DNA of 64,000 nucleotides, taken from the NCBI RefSeq assembly GCF_039544105.1, contig NZ_BAABLA010000028.1. One strand, given 5' to 3'. The notes under the pieces are model-generated. The model was not told the origin of the DNA and ran no database searches. It worked only from the letters and a program-made list of their open reading frames with translations. Within the stretch, counting starts at the first letter, position 1. Every line of letters starts with the position of its first letter. Shown piece by piece: positions 34,629-42,789 of the stretch. This DNA comes from Haloechinothrix_A salitolerans (GTDB lineage Bacteria > Actinomycetota > Actinomycetes > Mycobacteriales > Pseudonocardiaceae). The translations under genes and the position numbers were made by a program.

Positions 34629-35168
34629 ATCAGCTCCGACACGCGCATCAACGAGCGCATCCGCGTTCCCGAGGTTCGGCTCGTCGGGCCGAACGGCGAA
34701 CAAGTCGGGATCGTCCGTATCGAGGACGCCCTGCGGCTGGCGCAGGAAGCGGACCTTGACCTCGTTGAGGTCGCCCCGCAGGCGCGCCCACCCGTGGCCA
34801 AGCTCATGGACTTCGGCAAGTACAAGTACGAGAGTGCGCAGAAGGCCCGTGAGTCTCGCCGCAACCAGCAGCAGACGGTGATCAAGGAGCAGAAGCTCCG
34901 GCCGAAGATCGACCCGCATGACTACGAGACGAAGAAGGGCCACGTCGCCCGCTTCCTCAGCGCGGGAAACAAGGTCAAGGTCACGATCATGTTCCGTGGT
35001 CGCGAGCAGTCGCGGCCCGAGCTGGGGTTCCGGCTGTTGCAGCGGCTGGCTGATGATGTCGCCGACCTCGGGACGATCGAGTCCGCCCCGAAGCAGGACG
35101 GCCGAAACATGATCATGGTGCTCGCGCCACACAAAAGCTCCAAATCCAAGGCGAAGGCAGGCAAGTAA
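34629..35168 (+). CDS. infC: Translation initiation factor IF-3 (predicted AUC start codon)
   Basis: 179 residues. IF-3 binds the 30S subunit and discriminates against non-standard start codons. The sequence covers the N-domain (RINERIRVPEVRLVGPNGEQ), the linker (YESAQKARESRRNQQQTVIK) and the C-domain (LRPKIDPHDYETKKGHVARF, KVKVTIMFRGREQSRPELG), with a Lys-rich tail. I place the start at ATC 34629: AAGGAGG ends four bases before it, homologues begin just there, and infC genes of many bacteria use AUU/AUC to let IF-3 regulate its own synthesis. A standard-codon start would need GTG/ATG at 34494 and add 45 unlikely residues. Confidence 0.93.
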   Translation: MSSDTRINERIRVPEVRLVGPNGEQVGIVRIEDALRLAQEADLDLVEVAPQARPPVAKLMDFGKYKYESAQKARESRRNQQQTVIKEQKLRPKIDPHDYETKKGHVARFLSAGNKVKVTIMFRGREQSRPELGFRLLQRLADDVADLGTIESAPKQDGRNMIMVLAPHKSSKSKAKAGK

Positions 35169-35290
35169 AGCCTCCTCTCGTCGACATCGTTCGCGCACCG
35201 GTGCGCCTCGCGGGGCAACCGGACGGCCGATCTCGGCCTCGTGCGTGAGCCGCCCGCCCGTTGCAGACGGACATCGAAGGAGGGGCAGCA

Positions 35291-35488
35291 ATGCCCAAGC
35301 AGAAGACGCACAGCGGCACAGCCAAGCGCATCAAGACGACCGGCAGCGGCAAGCTCCGCAGGCAGAAGGCAGGCCGTAGGCACCTGCTCGAGAAGAAGTC
35401 GAGCCGCGTCACCCGCAGGCTGGAGGGCACGACCGACGTCGCAGCCGGTGACGCCCAGAAGATCAAGCGGCTGCTCGGCCGCCGCTGA
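35291..35488 (+). CDS. rpmI: 50S ribosomal protein L35
   Basis: 65 residues, the normal length. MPKQKTHSGTAKRIKTTGSG is the L35 N-terminal signature, followed by the basic RRQKAGRRHLLEKKSSRVTR segment and a C-terminal IKRLLGRR. GGAGGGG lies just upstream of ATG 35291. It is between infC and rplT, as in nearly all bacteria. L35 is a late-assembling structural protein of the large subunit. Confidence 0.96.
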   Translation: MPKQKTHSGTAKRIKTTGSGKLRRQKAGRRHLLEKKSSRVTRRLEGTTDVAAGDAQKIKRLLGRR

Positions 35489-35565
35489 GCCTGACGCCTG
35501 ACAACCGCTGACAGATGTACACCCGGGGCGACCCTAGCGCCCCCTGAAATCGACAGGATGGACCC

Positions 35566-35946
35566 GTGGCACGCGTCAAGCGGGCGGTGAACGCCCAGAA
35601 GAAGCGTCGCGCAACTCTCGAGATGGCCAAGGGCTACCGAGGCCAGCGTTCGCGGCTGTACCGCAAGGCCAAGGAGCAGAACCTCCACTCGTTCACCTAC
35701 TCCTACCGGGACCGCAGGGCCCGCAAGGGAGACTTCCGCCAGCTCTGGATCACCCGCATCAACGCGGCCGCCAGGGCCAACGGCATCACGTACAACCGGT
35801 TCATCCAGGGCCTCAAGGCCGCCGGTGTGGAGGTGGACCGCAAGATCCTCGCCGAGCTCGCCGTGAGCGACGAGGCCGCGTTCACCGCGCTGGCCGAGCT
35901 CGCCAAGCAGAACGTGCCCGCGCAGGACGCCAAGAAGTCGGCCTGA
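35566..35946 (+). CDS. rplT: 50S ribosomal protein L20
   Basis: 126 residues from GTG 35566. The N-terminal basic extension (MARVKRAVNAQKKRRATLEM) penetrates 23S rRNA; FTYSYRDRRARKGDFRQLWI and RINAAARANGITYNRFIQGL are L20 signatures. L20 starts 50S assembly and in many bacteria represses its own operon by binding the leader mRNA. The actinobacterial acidic/Ala tail ends in AQDAKKSA. It is 77 bases after rpmI in the same operon. Confidence 0.97.
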   Translation: MARVKRAVNAQKKRRATLEMAKGYRGQRSRLYRKAKEQNLHSFTYSYRDRRARKGDFRQLWITRINAAARANGITYNRFIQGLKAAGVEVDRKILAELAVSDEAAFTALAELAKQNVPAQDAKKSA

Positions 35947-35957
35947 GCGACACGTCC

Positions 35958-36770
35958 GTGACTCGACGACCCGGGGTGTTCACCCATCGGACGCCCCGGG
36001 TCGTCGCTGCGCGCAAGCTGACGTCGCGTAGCGGCAGACGTCAGGCGGGTCGGTTCCTCGCTGAGGGCGCACAGGCGGTCCGCGAGGCGTTGCGGGTACC
36101 CGAACGGGTGCACGAGCTGTTCGTCACCGAAGCGGCGGCGGGGCGGCACGCCGAGCTGGTGACACAGGCGACGAACGCAGGGGTGACGGTATCCGAGATC
36201 GACACCCGTGCCGCCGAGCTGCTGTCTGAGACCGTCACGCCGCAGGGCATCGTCGCGGTGTGCTCGTTACTCGATATGGCGTTGGACGACGCGTTGCGCG
36301 GTACACCCGGGCTGGTCGTCGTGCTCGCCGGGATCGCCGACCCCGGTAACGCGGGCACCGTCGTCCGGGTCGCCGACGCGGCCGGTGCGGACGCCGTGAT
36401 CTTCGCGGGGGACGCCGTCGACGTCCACAACGGCAAGTGCGTGCGGGCTTCCACCGGCAGCGTGTTCCACCTCCCGCTCGCGCGAGAGCACGACGTCGAC
36501 GCGGTGTATGACGCCTGTCGCGCGCACGGCCTGCGGCTCGTGGCCGCCGACGGCTCGGCTTCCGATGACCTCGACACGGCGACGGACCTGGCGACACCGA
36601 CCGCGTGGGTGTTCGGGAACGAGGCGCATGGCCTGTCCGCCGACGAAATATCGGCTGCCGATGGTGCCATTCGCGTGCCAATCTACGGGGACGCGGAAAG
36701 CCTCAACCTGGCCACGGCGGCCGCGGTCTGCCTTTATGCCAGCGCACGGGCACAACGAGCCAGGTCGTAG
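35958..36770 (+). CDS. TrmH/SpoU family RNA 2'-O-methyltransferase
   Basis: 270 residues. The N-terminal part (about 15-95) is a SpoU substrate-binding domain (SRSGRRQAGRFLAEGAQAVR). The C-terminal knotted SPOUT catalytic domain shows motif 1 VVLAGIADPGNAGTVVRVAD with the conserved N and R, motif 2 TAWVFGNEAHGLSADEI, and motif 3 IRVPIYGDAESLNLATAAAV. It methylates a ribose in rRNA or tRNA using SAM; the M. tuberculosis gene in this position is called tsnR, but specificity is unproven. It starts 11 bases after rplT, suggesting cotranscription. Confidence 0.9.
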   Translation: MTRRPGVFTHRTPRVVAARKLTSRSGRRQAGRFLAEGAQAVREALRVPERVHELFVTEAAAGRHAELVTQATNAGVTVSEIDTRAAELLSETVTPQGIVAVCSLLDMALDDALRGTPGLVVVLAGIADPGNAGTVVRVADAAGADAVIFAGDAVDVHNGKCVRASTGSVFHLPLAREHDVDAVYDACRAHGLRLVAADGSASDDLDTATDLATPTAWVFGNEAHGLSADEISAADGAIRVPIYGDAESLNLATAAAVCLYASARAQRARS

Positions 36771-36857
36771 GCGGCGGGGCCGGTCGCACTGAGTCACCGA
36801 CCATGCGGCACGATCGCAGGGGAAGAACTGGGACGCAAGGAGTCGTGAGACAGCGCG

Positions 36858-37910
36858 ATGTCGAAAGCGGACGACACACAGGTGCTGACGCAGGAGGCGC
36901 TCAGCGCGGCGGTCGATGAGGCCAAGGCCGCCTTCGCCGATGCGGCCGATCTCGACCAGCTCGCCGCGGTCAAGCCAGCACATCTCGGTGACCAAGCGCC
37001 GGTGTTGGTGGCGCGGCGGCAGATCGGATCGCTGCCGAAGGACGAGAAGGCAGACGCCGGTAAGCGGGTGAACGAGGCGCGCGCGGCGATCCAGGCCGCG
37101 TTCGACGAACGCAAGGCCGTGCTGCAGGCCGAGCGGGACGAACGGATGCTGCGCGAGGAGGCCGTCGACGTCACGCTGCCGTGGGACCGCGTCCCGCGTG
37201 GCGCACGCCACCCGATGACGACGCTGGCCGAGCGCATCTCGGACGTCTTCGTCGGCATGGGTTACGAGGTCGCCGAGGGCCCCGAGCTGGAAGCCGAGTG
37301 GTTCAACTTCGACGCGCTGAACTTCGGCAAGGACCACCCCGCGCGGCAGATGCAGGACACGTTCTACATCGCCCCGGAGGACTCCAGGCTGGTGCTGCGC
37401 ACGCACACCTCGCCGGTGCAGGCGCGGACGCTGCTACACCGCGCGCCGCCGGTCTACGTCGTCTGTCCCGGCCGTACGTACCGCACCGACGAGCTCGACT
37501 CCACCCACACCCCGGTGTTCCACCAGGTCGAGGGCCTAGCGGTGGACAAGGGCATCACGATGGCCCACTTGAAGGGCACGCTGGACGCCTTCGCGCGGGC
37601 GATGTTCGGCGAGAAGTCGGAGACGCGGCTGCGCCCACACTTCTTCCCGTTCACCGAGCCGTCCGCCGAGGTGGACGTCTGGTTCGAGGAGAAGAAGGGC
37701 GGCCCCGGCTGGGTCGAGTGGGGCGGCTGCGGCATGGTCAACCCCAACGTGCTGCGCGCCTGCGGGGTCGATCCCGAGGTGTACTCCGGGTTCGCGTTCG
37801 GCATGGGCCTGGAGCGCACGCTCCAGTTCCGGAACGGGATTCCGGACATGCGCGACATGGTCGAGGGGGACGTGCGGTTCACCATGCCGTTCGGAGTGGA
37901 GGCGTCATGA
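36858..37910 (+). CDS. pheS: Phenylalanyl-tRNA synthetase alpha subunit
   Basis: 350 residues. An N-terminal coiled coil (about 10-100) that binds tRNA precedes the class II catalytic core: HPMTTLAERISDVFVGMGYE (motif 1 region), PGRTYRTDELDSTHTPVFHQ (motif 2), and GFAFGMGLERTLQFRNGIPD (motif 3). It pairs with PheT as an alpha2-beta2 enzyme. The start is ATG 36858. The stop codon overlaps the ATG of a 24-codon ORF, which in turn overlaps the pheT start. Confidence 0.97.
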   Translation: MSKADDTQVLTQEALSAAVDEAKAAFADAADLDQLAAVKPAHLGDQAPVLVARRQIGSLPKDEKADAGKRVNEARAAIQAAFDERKAVLQAERDERMLREEAVDVTLPWDRVPRGARHPMTTLAERISDVFVGMGYEVAEGPELEAEWFNFDALNFGKDHPARQMQDTFYIAPEDSRLVLRTHTSPVQARTLLHRAPPVYVVCPGRTYRTDELDSTHTPVFHQVEGLAVDKGITMAHLKGTLDAFARAMFGEKSETRLRPHFFPFTEPSAEVDVWFEEKKGGPGWVEWGGCGMVNPNVLRACGVDPEVYSGFAFGMGLERTLQFRNGIPDMRDMVEGDVRFTMPFGVEAS

Positions 37911-37981
37911 GCGACACTCGCCATTCCGCTCAGGTAAGCCGACCGGGTGCGGGTGTCCCGCAGGATACGGAGGCGTCATGA
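37907..37981 (+). CDS. 24-residue ORF coupled between pheS and pheT
   Basis: ATG 37907 overlaps the pheS stop (ATGA) and its TGA overlaps the pheT ATG (ATGA). Both starts are preceded by the same sequence GGAGGCGTCATGAG, so the ribosome site and start context of the junction are duplicated about 71 bases apart. The peptide (MSDTRHSAQVSRPG... ending TEAS) repeats the EAS ending of PheS. It probably arose by duplication and keeps pheT coupled to pheS; a function for the peptide itself is doubtful. Confidence 0.45.
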   Translation: MSDTRHSAQVSRPGAGVPQDTEAS

Positions 37982-40482
37982 GGGTTCCTGTCAGCTGGCT
38001 GACCGAGCACCTCGAGGTCGGTCCGGACATTGGTCCGACCGAGCTGGTGGACGCGCTGGTCCGCGTCGGTGTCGAGGTGGAAGGCGTCGATGAGCTTGGC
38101 CCGGTCACCGGTCCGCTCGTGGTCGGCAAGGTCGCCGCCATTGAGGAGCTGGCCGAGTTCAAGAAGCCGATCCGCTACTGCCGTGTCGAGGTCGGCGACA
38201 TCGAGCCGGAGAGCACCGACGGCAAATTGCCCACCCGTGGCATCGTTTGCGGTGCGACCAACTTCACCGAAGGTGACCTTGTCGTTGTGGCGCTGCCCGG
38301 TGCGGTGCTGCCTGGCGACTTCACGATCTCGGCGCGCAAGACGTATGGCCACGTCAGTGAGGGCATGATCTGCTCGGCTCGCGAGTTGGGGCTTGGCGAG
38401 GACCACACCGGCATCCTGGTGCTGCCGCGTGACAGCGCGAGCCCCGGTGACGACGCCCGTGAGCGGCTCGGCCTCGACGACACCGTGCTCGACCTCGCGC
38501 CGACCCCCGACCGGGGCTACGCGTTGTCCGTCCGTGGCCTGGCGCGGGAACTGTCCTGCGCGCTCGACTTGCCGTTCGCCGACCCCGGTGCGCGAGAGGT
38601 GGAAGACGCACGGGGCGACACCTGGCCGGTCAGCATCGCCGATCCCGCTGGTTGCGACCGCTTCGTACTGCGCAGGGTGACCGGACTGGACGTGTCCGCA
38701 CCGACACCGTGGTGGATGCGGCGCAGGCTGATGCTCGCCGGAATACGGTCGATCTCGCTCGCCGTTGACGTCACCAACTACGTGATGCTGGAGCTCGGCC
38801 AGCCGCTGCATGCCTTCGACACCGGCAGCGTGAAGGGCGAGCTGGTGGTGCGGCGCGCGGAGAAGGGCGAGAAGCTGACCACGTTGGACGACGTGGTGCG
38901 CGAGCTCGACCCCGACGACATCGTGATCTGTGACGACTCCGGCGTCATCTCCCTCGCGGGCACCATGGGTGGCGCCAGCACCGAGATCACCCCGGAGAGC
39001 ACCGACGTGCTCCTGGAGGCCGCGCACTGGGATCCGGCGTCGATCAGCCGCACCGCACGCAGGCACAAGCTGTTCTCCGAGGCCGCGAAGCGGTTCGAGC
39101 GCTACGCCGACCCGGCCGTGTGCGCGGCGGCGGTCGACATGGCGGCGCGGCTGCTGCGTGACTACGGCTCGGGCACGATCGAGGGCAGCAGGACCGACGA
39201 AGGTGGCGTGACGCCCCTGCCCGCTATCGCGATGCCGATCTCGTTGCCGGATGAGACCGCTGGCGTGCGCTACGAGCGCGGCGTCACCGTGCGTCGACTC
39301 ACCCAGATCGGTTGCAAGGTCGGCATCGACACCGCCGACGATGGCACCGCGCTCGTCTTGGCGGAGCCACCGAGCTGGCGCGCCGACTTGCGGCAGCCCG
39401 CCGACCTGGTCGAGGAGGTGCTGCGGTTGGAAGGCTACGACAGCATTCCGTCGACGCTGCCGGTCGCGCCAGCCGGGTCGGGGCTGACTCCGGCTCAGCG
39501 CAGGCGTAGAGCCGTGTCCCGCGCGCTGGCCGAGGCGGGCTACGTCGAGGTGCTGCCGTTCCCGTTCGTGTCCGGCTCGGTGTGGGACGCCTTCGGCCTC
39601 GCCGACGACGACCCGCGCCGCAGGACGTCGATCGTTCTCAACCCCCTCGAGGCGGAGAAGAACGAGCTGGCCACGATGCTGCTGCCTGGCCTGTTGGAGA
39701 CGTTGCAGCGCAACGTCTCCCGCGGCTTCAAGGATTTGTCGCTGTATCACATCGGGCAGGTCGTCCAGCCGAGCCCCGACGCGCCAGCTGTGCCTGATCC
39801 CAGCGTCGCTGGTCGGCCGTCCGATGAGGAGGTCGCCACGCTGGAGGCTGCCGTGCCCGCCCAGCCGCTGCACGTCGCGGTGGTGCTGACCGGCCTGCGT
39901 CGTCGCGCGGGCTGGTGGGGTCCCGGCGAGCAGGCGACCTGGGCGGATGCGATCGAGGCCGCTCGCACGGTGGCCGCCGCGTCCGGGGTGGAACTGACCG
40001 TGTCGGCCGCCGACGAGTTGCCCTGGCACCCGGGTCGGTGCGCGCGGCTCGACGTCGGGGAGCGGATCGTCGGGTTCGCCGGGGAGCTGCATCCGAAGGT
40101 GATCGAGGCGCTGGGTTTGCCGAAGCGCACCGTCGCGATGGAGCTGGACCTTGACGCCGTTCCGGTCGCCGAGCTGCGGCCGCGGCCGTCGGTGTCGCCG
40201 TACCCGCCGGTGCTGCTTGACGTCGCGCTCGTGGTGGACGAGTCGGTGCCCGCAGCCGACCTGGCGGATGCGTTGCGTCATGGCGGTGGCGAGTTGCTTG
40301 AGGACGTCGCGCTGTTCGACGTCTACACCGGCGAGCAGGTCGGTGAGGGGAAGCGGTCGCTGGCGTTCAAGCTGCGGGTGCGTGATCCCGACCGCACGCT
40401 GACGAATGAGGAAGCCACGGAGGTCCGTGACGCGGCCGTCGCCGCCGCCAACGACCGCCACGGCGCCACCCTGCGCGGCTGA
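37978..40482 (+). CDS. pheT: Phenylalanyl-tRNA synthetase beta subunit
   Basis: 834 residues, normal for bacteria. Order: N-terminal B1 with the EMAP/tRNA-binding fold (VVGKVAAIEELAEFKKPIRY; about 40-150), B3/B4 editing domain (RRRLMLAGIRSISLAVDVTN, LGQPLHAFD; about 210-390), B5 domain (RYERGVTVRRLTQIGCKVGI; about 410-480), the catalytic-like core, and a C-terminal anticodon-binding FDX-ACB domain (SPYPPVLLDVALVVDESVPA to the end). It forms the active synthetase with PheS. ATG 37978 is set by overlap with the preceding small ORF. A strong hairpin follows. Confidence 0.97.
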   Translation: MRVPVSWLTEHLEVGPDIGPTELVDALVRVGVEVEGVDELGPVTGPLVVGKVAAIEELAEFKKPIRYCRVEVGDIEPESTDGKLPTRGIVCGATNFTEGDLVVVALPGAVLPGDFTISARKTYGHVSEGMICSARELGLGEDHTGILVLPRDSASPGDDARERLGLDDTVLDLAPTPDRGYALSVRGLARELSCALDLPFADPGAREVEDARGDTWPVSIADPAGCDRFVLRRVTGLDVSAPTPWWMRRRLMLAGIRSISLAVDVTNYVMLELGQPLHAFDTGSVKGELVVRRAEKGEKLTTLDDVVRELDPDDIVICDDSGVISLAGTMGGASTEITPESTDVLLEAAHWDPASISRTARRHKLFSEAAKRFERYADPAVCAAAVDMAARLLRDYGSGTIEGSRTDEGGVTPLPAIAMPISLPDETAGVRYERGVTVRRLTQIGCKVGIDTADDGTALVLAEPPSWRADLRQPADLVEEVLRLEGYDSIPSTLPVAPAGSGLTPAQRRRRAVSRALAEAGYVEVLPFPFVSGSVWDAFGLADDDPRRRTSIVLNPLEAEKNELATMLLPGLLETLQRNVSRGFKDLSLYHIGQVVQPSPDAPAVPDPSVAGRPSDEEVATLEAAVPAQPLHVAVVLTGLRRRAGWWGPGEQATWADAIEAARTVAAASGVELTVSAADELPWHPGRCARLDVGERIVGFAGELHPKVIEALGLPKRTVAMELDLDAVPVAELRPRPSVSPYPPVLLDVALVVDESVPAADLADALRHGGGELLEDVALFDVYTGEQVGEGKRSLAFKLRVRDPDRTLTNEEATEVRDAAVAAANDRHGATLRG

Positions 40483-40486
40483 GGAA

Positions 40487-40515
40487 CGCTGGTCACGGCC
40501 AGGCCGTGACCAGCG
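40487..40515. terminator. Hairpin terminator after pheT
   Basis: CGCTGGTCACGGCC (40487-40500) and GGCCGTGACCAGCG (40502-40515) are perfect complements with a single-base centre, five bases after the pheT stop. Confidence 0.75.
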
Positions 40516-40607
40516 ATCTTCCTGCCGTACGGCCACAACTCGTGACCGAAGCTTTACGCTAGGCGTGACATGGGTTCGGCACCTTAGCGGCCACACGGGA
40601 GAACTCG

Positions 40608-41384
40608 ATGGCGAAGCCGGAGAATCGCGGCGACTACGTGCAGTCCATTGAGCGGGGCCTTTCGGTCATCCTGGCCTTCGCCGACCATCACCCGCAGCTG
40701 AGCATCTCCGCGTTGGCCGAAGCGACGGGGTTGAGTAAGCCGACCGTGCGGCGTATCGCGCTGACCTTGGAGGAGCTCGGCTATCTGCGGCGGGACGGCA
40801 GGCTCTATTCGCTGACGCCGCACGTGCTCGCACTCGGCAACGCGTACCTGTCGTCGATCGATCTCACCGAGGTCGCCCAGCCGTACATGGAAGAGGTCAC
40901 CAGCAAGACCGGGCAGACGTGTTCGATGGCGGCACTGGACGGCGAGGACGCGGTGCAGATCGCGCGCGTGCCCGCCGGGCGAGTTCTGAGCATCACGCTG
41001 ACGACAGGGACACGGTTACCCGCGTACGCGACCTCGATGGGGCGCGTCCTGCTCGCAGGCCTGACCGACGGGGAGATCGAGCGTTTCCTCGCGCAGGTGA
41101 CGCTGCACCCGCTGACGCCGAGAACTACGACCGATCCGGACCGGCTCCGCGAGATCCTCCTGACGGTACGGGAACAGGGCTGGGCGCTGGTGGACCAGGA
41201 GCTCGAGGAAGGGGTCCGCTCGTTCTCCGCGCCGGTGCGGGACTCGACGAATCGGGTCGTCGCCTCACTGAGCATGTCCTGCCATGCCGCCACGGTGAGC
41301 CTAGCGACCATCCACGACGAGTATCTGCCCATCCTCGTCAAGGCCGCCGGAGAGATCAGCTCGCGCCTGGGAGCCACCTTGTAG
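40608..41384 (+). CDS. IclR family regulator of aromatic catabolism
   Basis: 258 residues. The N-terminal winged helix (about 12-70) reads SIERGLSVILAFADHHPQLS and ISALAEATGLSKPTVRRIAL; the C-terminal IclR effector domain includes YATSMGRVLLAGLTDGEIER and GWALVDQELEEGVRSFSAPV. The form LVDQELEEGVRSxxxPV is characteristic of PcaR/PcaU/CatR-type IclR activators of beta-ketoadipate pathway genes. It heads the aromatic cluster and probably responds to an aromatic acid, muconate or protocatechuate-type effector. It starts 93 bases after the pheT terminator. Confidence 0.9.
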   Translation: MAKPENRGDYVQSIERGLSVILAFADHHPQLSISALAEATGLSKPTVRRIALTLEELGYLRRDGRLYSLTPHVLALGNAYLSSIDLTEVAQPYMEEVTSKTGQTCSMAALDGEDAVQIARVPAGRVLSITLTTGTRLPAYATSMGRVLLAGLTDGEIERFLAQVTLHPLTPRTTTDPDRLREILLTVREQGWALVDQELEEGVRSFSAPVRDSTNRVVASLSMSCHAATVSLATIHDEYLPILVKAAGEISSRLGATL

Positions 41385-41420
41385 CCGCGAGCCACCCGCG
41401 ATCGTCGGAAAGGGGCGATC

Positions 41421-42299
41421 ATGGCTACCGATTTCACCGAAGACAACGCCGCCGACGCGGTCGTCGACAGCTTTGCCGACACTCCCGATCCCCGGTTGCG
41501 CACCGTGATGAGCAGCCTCGTTCATCACCTGCATGGCTTCGTGCGGGACGTCGAGCCCACGCTAGGGGAGTGGGAGCGGGCCATCGAGTTCCTGACCGCC
41601 GTGGGGCAAAAATGCGACGACAAACGCCAGGAGTTCATCCTGCTCTCCGACGTACTCGGCGTGTCCATGCTGGTGGAGACGATCAACGCACGGGGAGCGC
41701 CCGAGGCCACCGCGTCGACCGTGCTCGGCCCTTTCCATGTGGTCGAGTCACCGCGACGCGAGCTCGGTGACAGCATCGACCTACTCGGCGGCGGGGAGCC
41801 GTGCGTGATCACCGGGCGGGTGCGTTCCGTTGACGGCACGTCGTTGCCCGGTGCGTGGCTGGACGTCTGGCAGGCGAACGACAGAGGGTTCTACGACGTC
41901 CAGCAGCCGGACGTGCAGCCGGAGGGCAACGGTCGTGGGCTGTTCACCGCCGACGGCGACGGCGCCTTCTGGTTCCGTACCGTAGTGCCGAGCTACTACC
42001 CGATACCGACCGATGGCCCTGTTGGCCGGCTGCTGACCGCTACGCGGCGACACCCCTACCGCCCGGCGCACATCCACTTCATCGTCAGCGCTGACGGCCA
42101 TATCCCGGTCACCACCCACGTGTTCGTCGCCGACAGTCCCTACATCGACGGCGACGCGGTGTTCGCGGTGAAGCGGAGTCTGATCCGCGAGTTCCGGGAG
42201 ATCGACGACGAGGACGAGGCGACGCGCTACGGCGTATCAGCCCCGTTCCGCCTTGCCACCGTTGAGTTCGTACTGGAGCCCCGTGAGCAGGACGGATGA
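41421..42299 (+). CDS. Intradiol ring-cleavage dioxygenase, hydroxyquinol/catechol 1,2-dioxygenase type
   Basis: 292 residues. The N-terminal helical dimer-linker domain (RLRTVMSSLVHHLHGFVRDV) and the catalytic domain follow the catechol/hydroxyquinol dioxygenase plan. The four Fe(III) ligands are visible: Tyr in NDRGFYDVQQPD, Tyr in VPSYYPIPTDGP, and the two His of YRPAHIHFIVSADG. The family opens the ring of a catechol or hydroxyquinol between the hydroxyls, giving (hydroxy)muconate. Length and the FYDVQQPD motif favour the hydroxyquinol 1,2-dioxygenase group. AAAGGGG precedes the ATG. A second intradiol enzyme lies at 44988. Confidence 0.88.
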   Translation: MATDFTEDNAADAVVDSFADTPDPRLRTVMSSLVHHLHGFVRDVEPTLGEWERAIEFLTAVGQKCDDKRQEFILLSDVLGVSMLVETINARGAPEATASTVLGPFHVVESPRRELGDSIDLLGGGEPCVITGRVRSVDGTSLPGAWLDVWQANDRGFYDVQQPDVQPEGNGRGLFTADGDGAFWFRTVVPSYYPIPTDGPVGRLLTATRRHPYRPAHIHFIVSADGHIPVTTHVFVADSPYIDGDAVFAVKRSLIREFREIDDEDEATRYGVSAPFRLATVEFVLEPREQDG

Positions 42300-42356
42300 G
42301 GGCTGTGACCGGCGTCCTCGGCGACGATCGCGTCCCTGTGGACTAGCCCGGTGCTC

Positions 42357-42641
42357 TCACGACTCCGGCAGTGCGGACGGGTGCCGCGCCAGCGGAGTCA
42401 CCTCGATATCGAGGTAGGGGAACAACGGCAGGCTCGAGAGGATGTCGTGGAGTTCCTCGTGCGAGTCGACGTCGAAGATGCTGATGTTCGCGTACCGGCC
42501 CGCGACTCGCCAGAGATGCCGCCACGTACCCGCACGCTGCAGCTCCTGCGCTCGTTGCTTCTCGGCGCGCTTGAGTTCGTCCGCGATCTGGGGATCGAGG
42601 TCGGGCGGGAGATTCACCCGCATCGCGACGTGAAAGAGCAT
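42357..42641 (-). CDS. catC: Muconolactone delta-isomerase
   Basis: 94 residues, the normal length. MLFHVAMRVNLPPDLDP and KRAEKQRAQELQRAGTWRHL followed by WRVAGRYANISIFDVDSHEE and the FPYLDIEVTPLARHPS ending are CatC signatures. The enzyme moves the double bond of muconolactone to give 3-oxoadipate enol-lactone in the ortho pathway of catechol. AGGAGG precedes the ATG. Unlike the rest of the cluster it is on the minus strand, divergent from the flavin reductase gene. In Rhodococcus a relative (ClcF) removes chlorine from chloromuconolactone, so that activity is possible here. Confidence 0.9.
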   Translation of the reverse strand: MLFHVAMRVNLPPDLDPQIADELKRAEKQRAQELQRAGTWRHLWRVAGRYANISIFDVDSHEELHDILSSLPLFPYLDIEVTPLARHPSALPES

Positions 42642-42697
42642 CCGGTCCTCCTGTTATGCCTGTTGAACCGGTCGACCACGAGGCGACTCCGTTCGGC

Positions 42698-42769
42698 TTG
42701 ACACCCAGTGTGGCCTGCACCACACTAACGTATGTGACCGGATAGCGTCCAAACTATACGCAATGCGTA
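42698..42769. promoter_or_regulatory. Divergent promoter/operator region of the aromatic cluster
   Basis: TTGACA (42698-42703) is followed by the 7-bp dyad AGTGTGG-CCTGCA-CCACACT (42707-42726). Further right lies the near-perfect palindrome TACGCA-A-TGCGTA (42757-42769) beside AACTATAC, a possible -10. Both dyads are good candidates for binding by the IclR regulator or another effector-sensing protein controlling catC and the monooxygenase genes. Confidence 0.5.
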
Positions 42770-42789
42770 CAGATTGGCGGGACGTCGCC

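Noticed and set aside
37930..40596. 888-codon open frame antisense to pheT
   Set aside because: Antisense shadow of a certain gene; Arg/Gly/His-rich product with no recognisable family.
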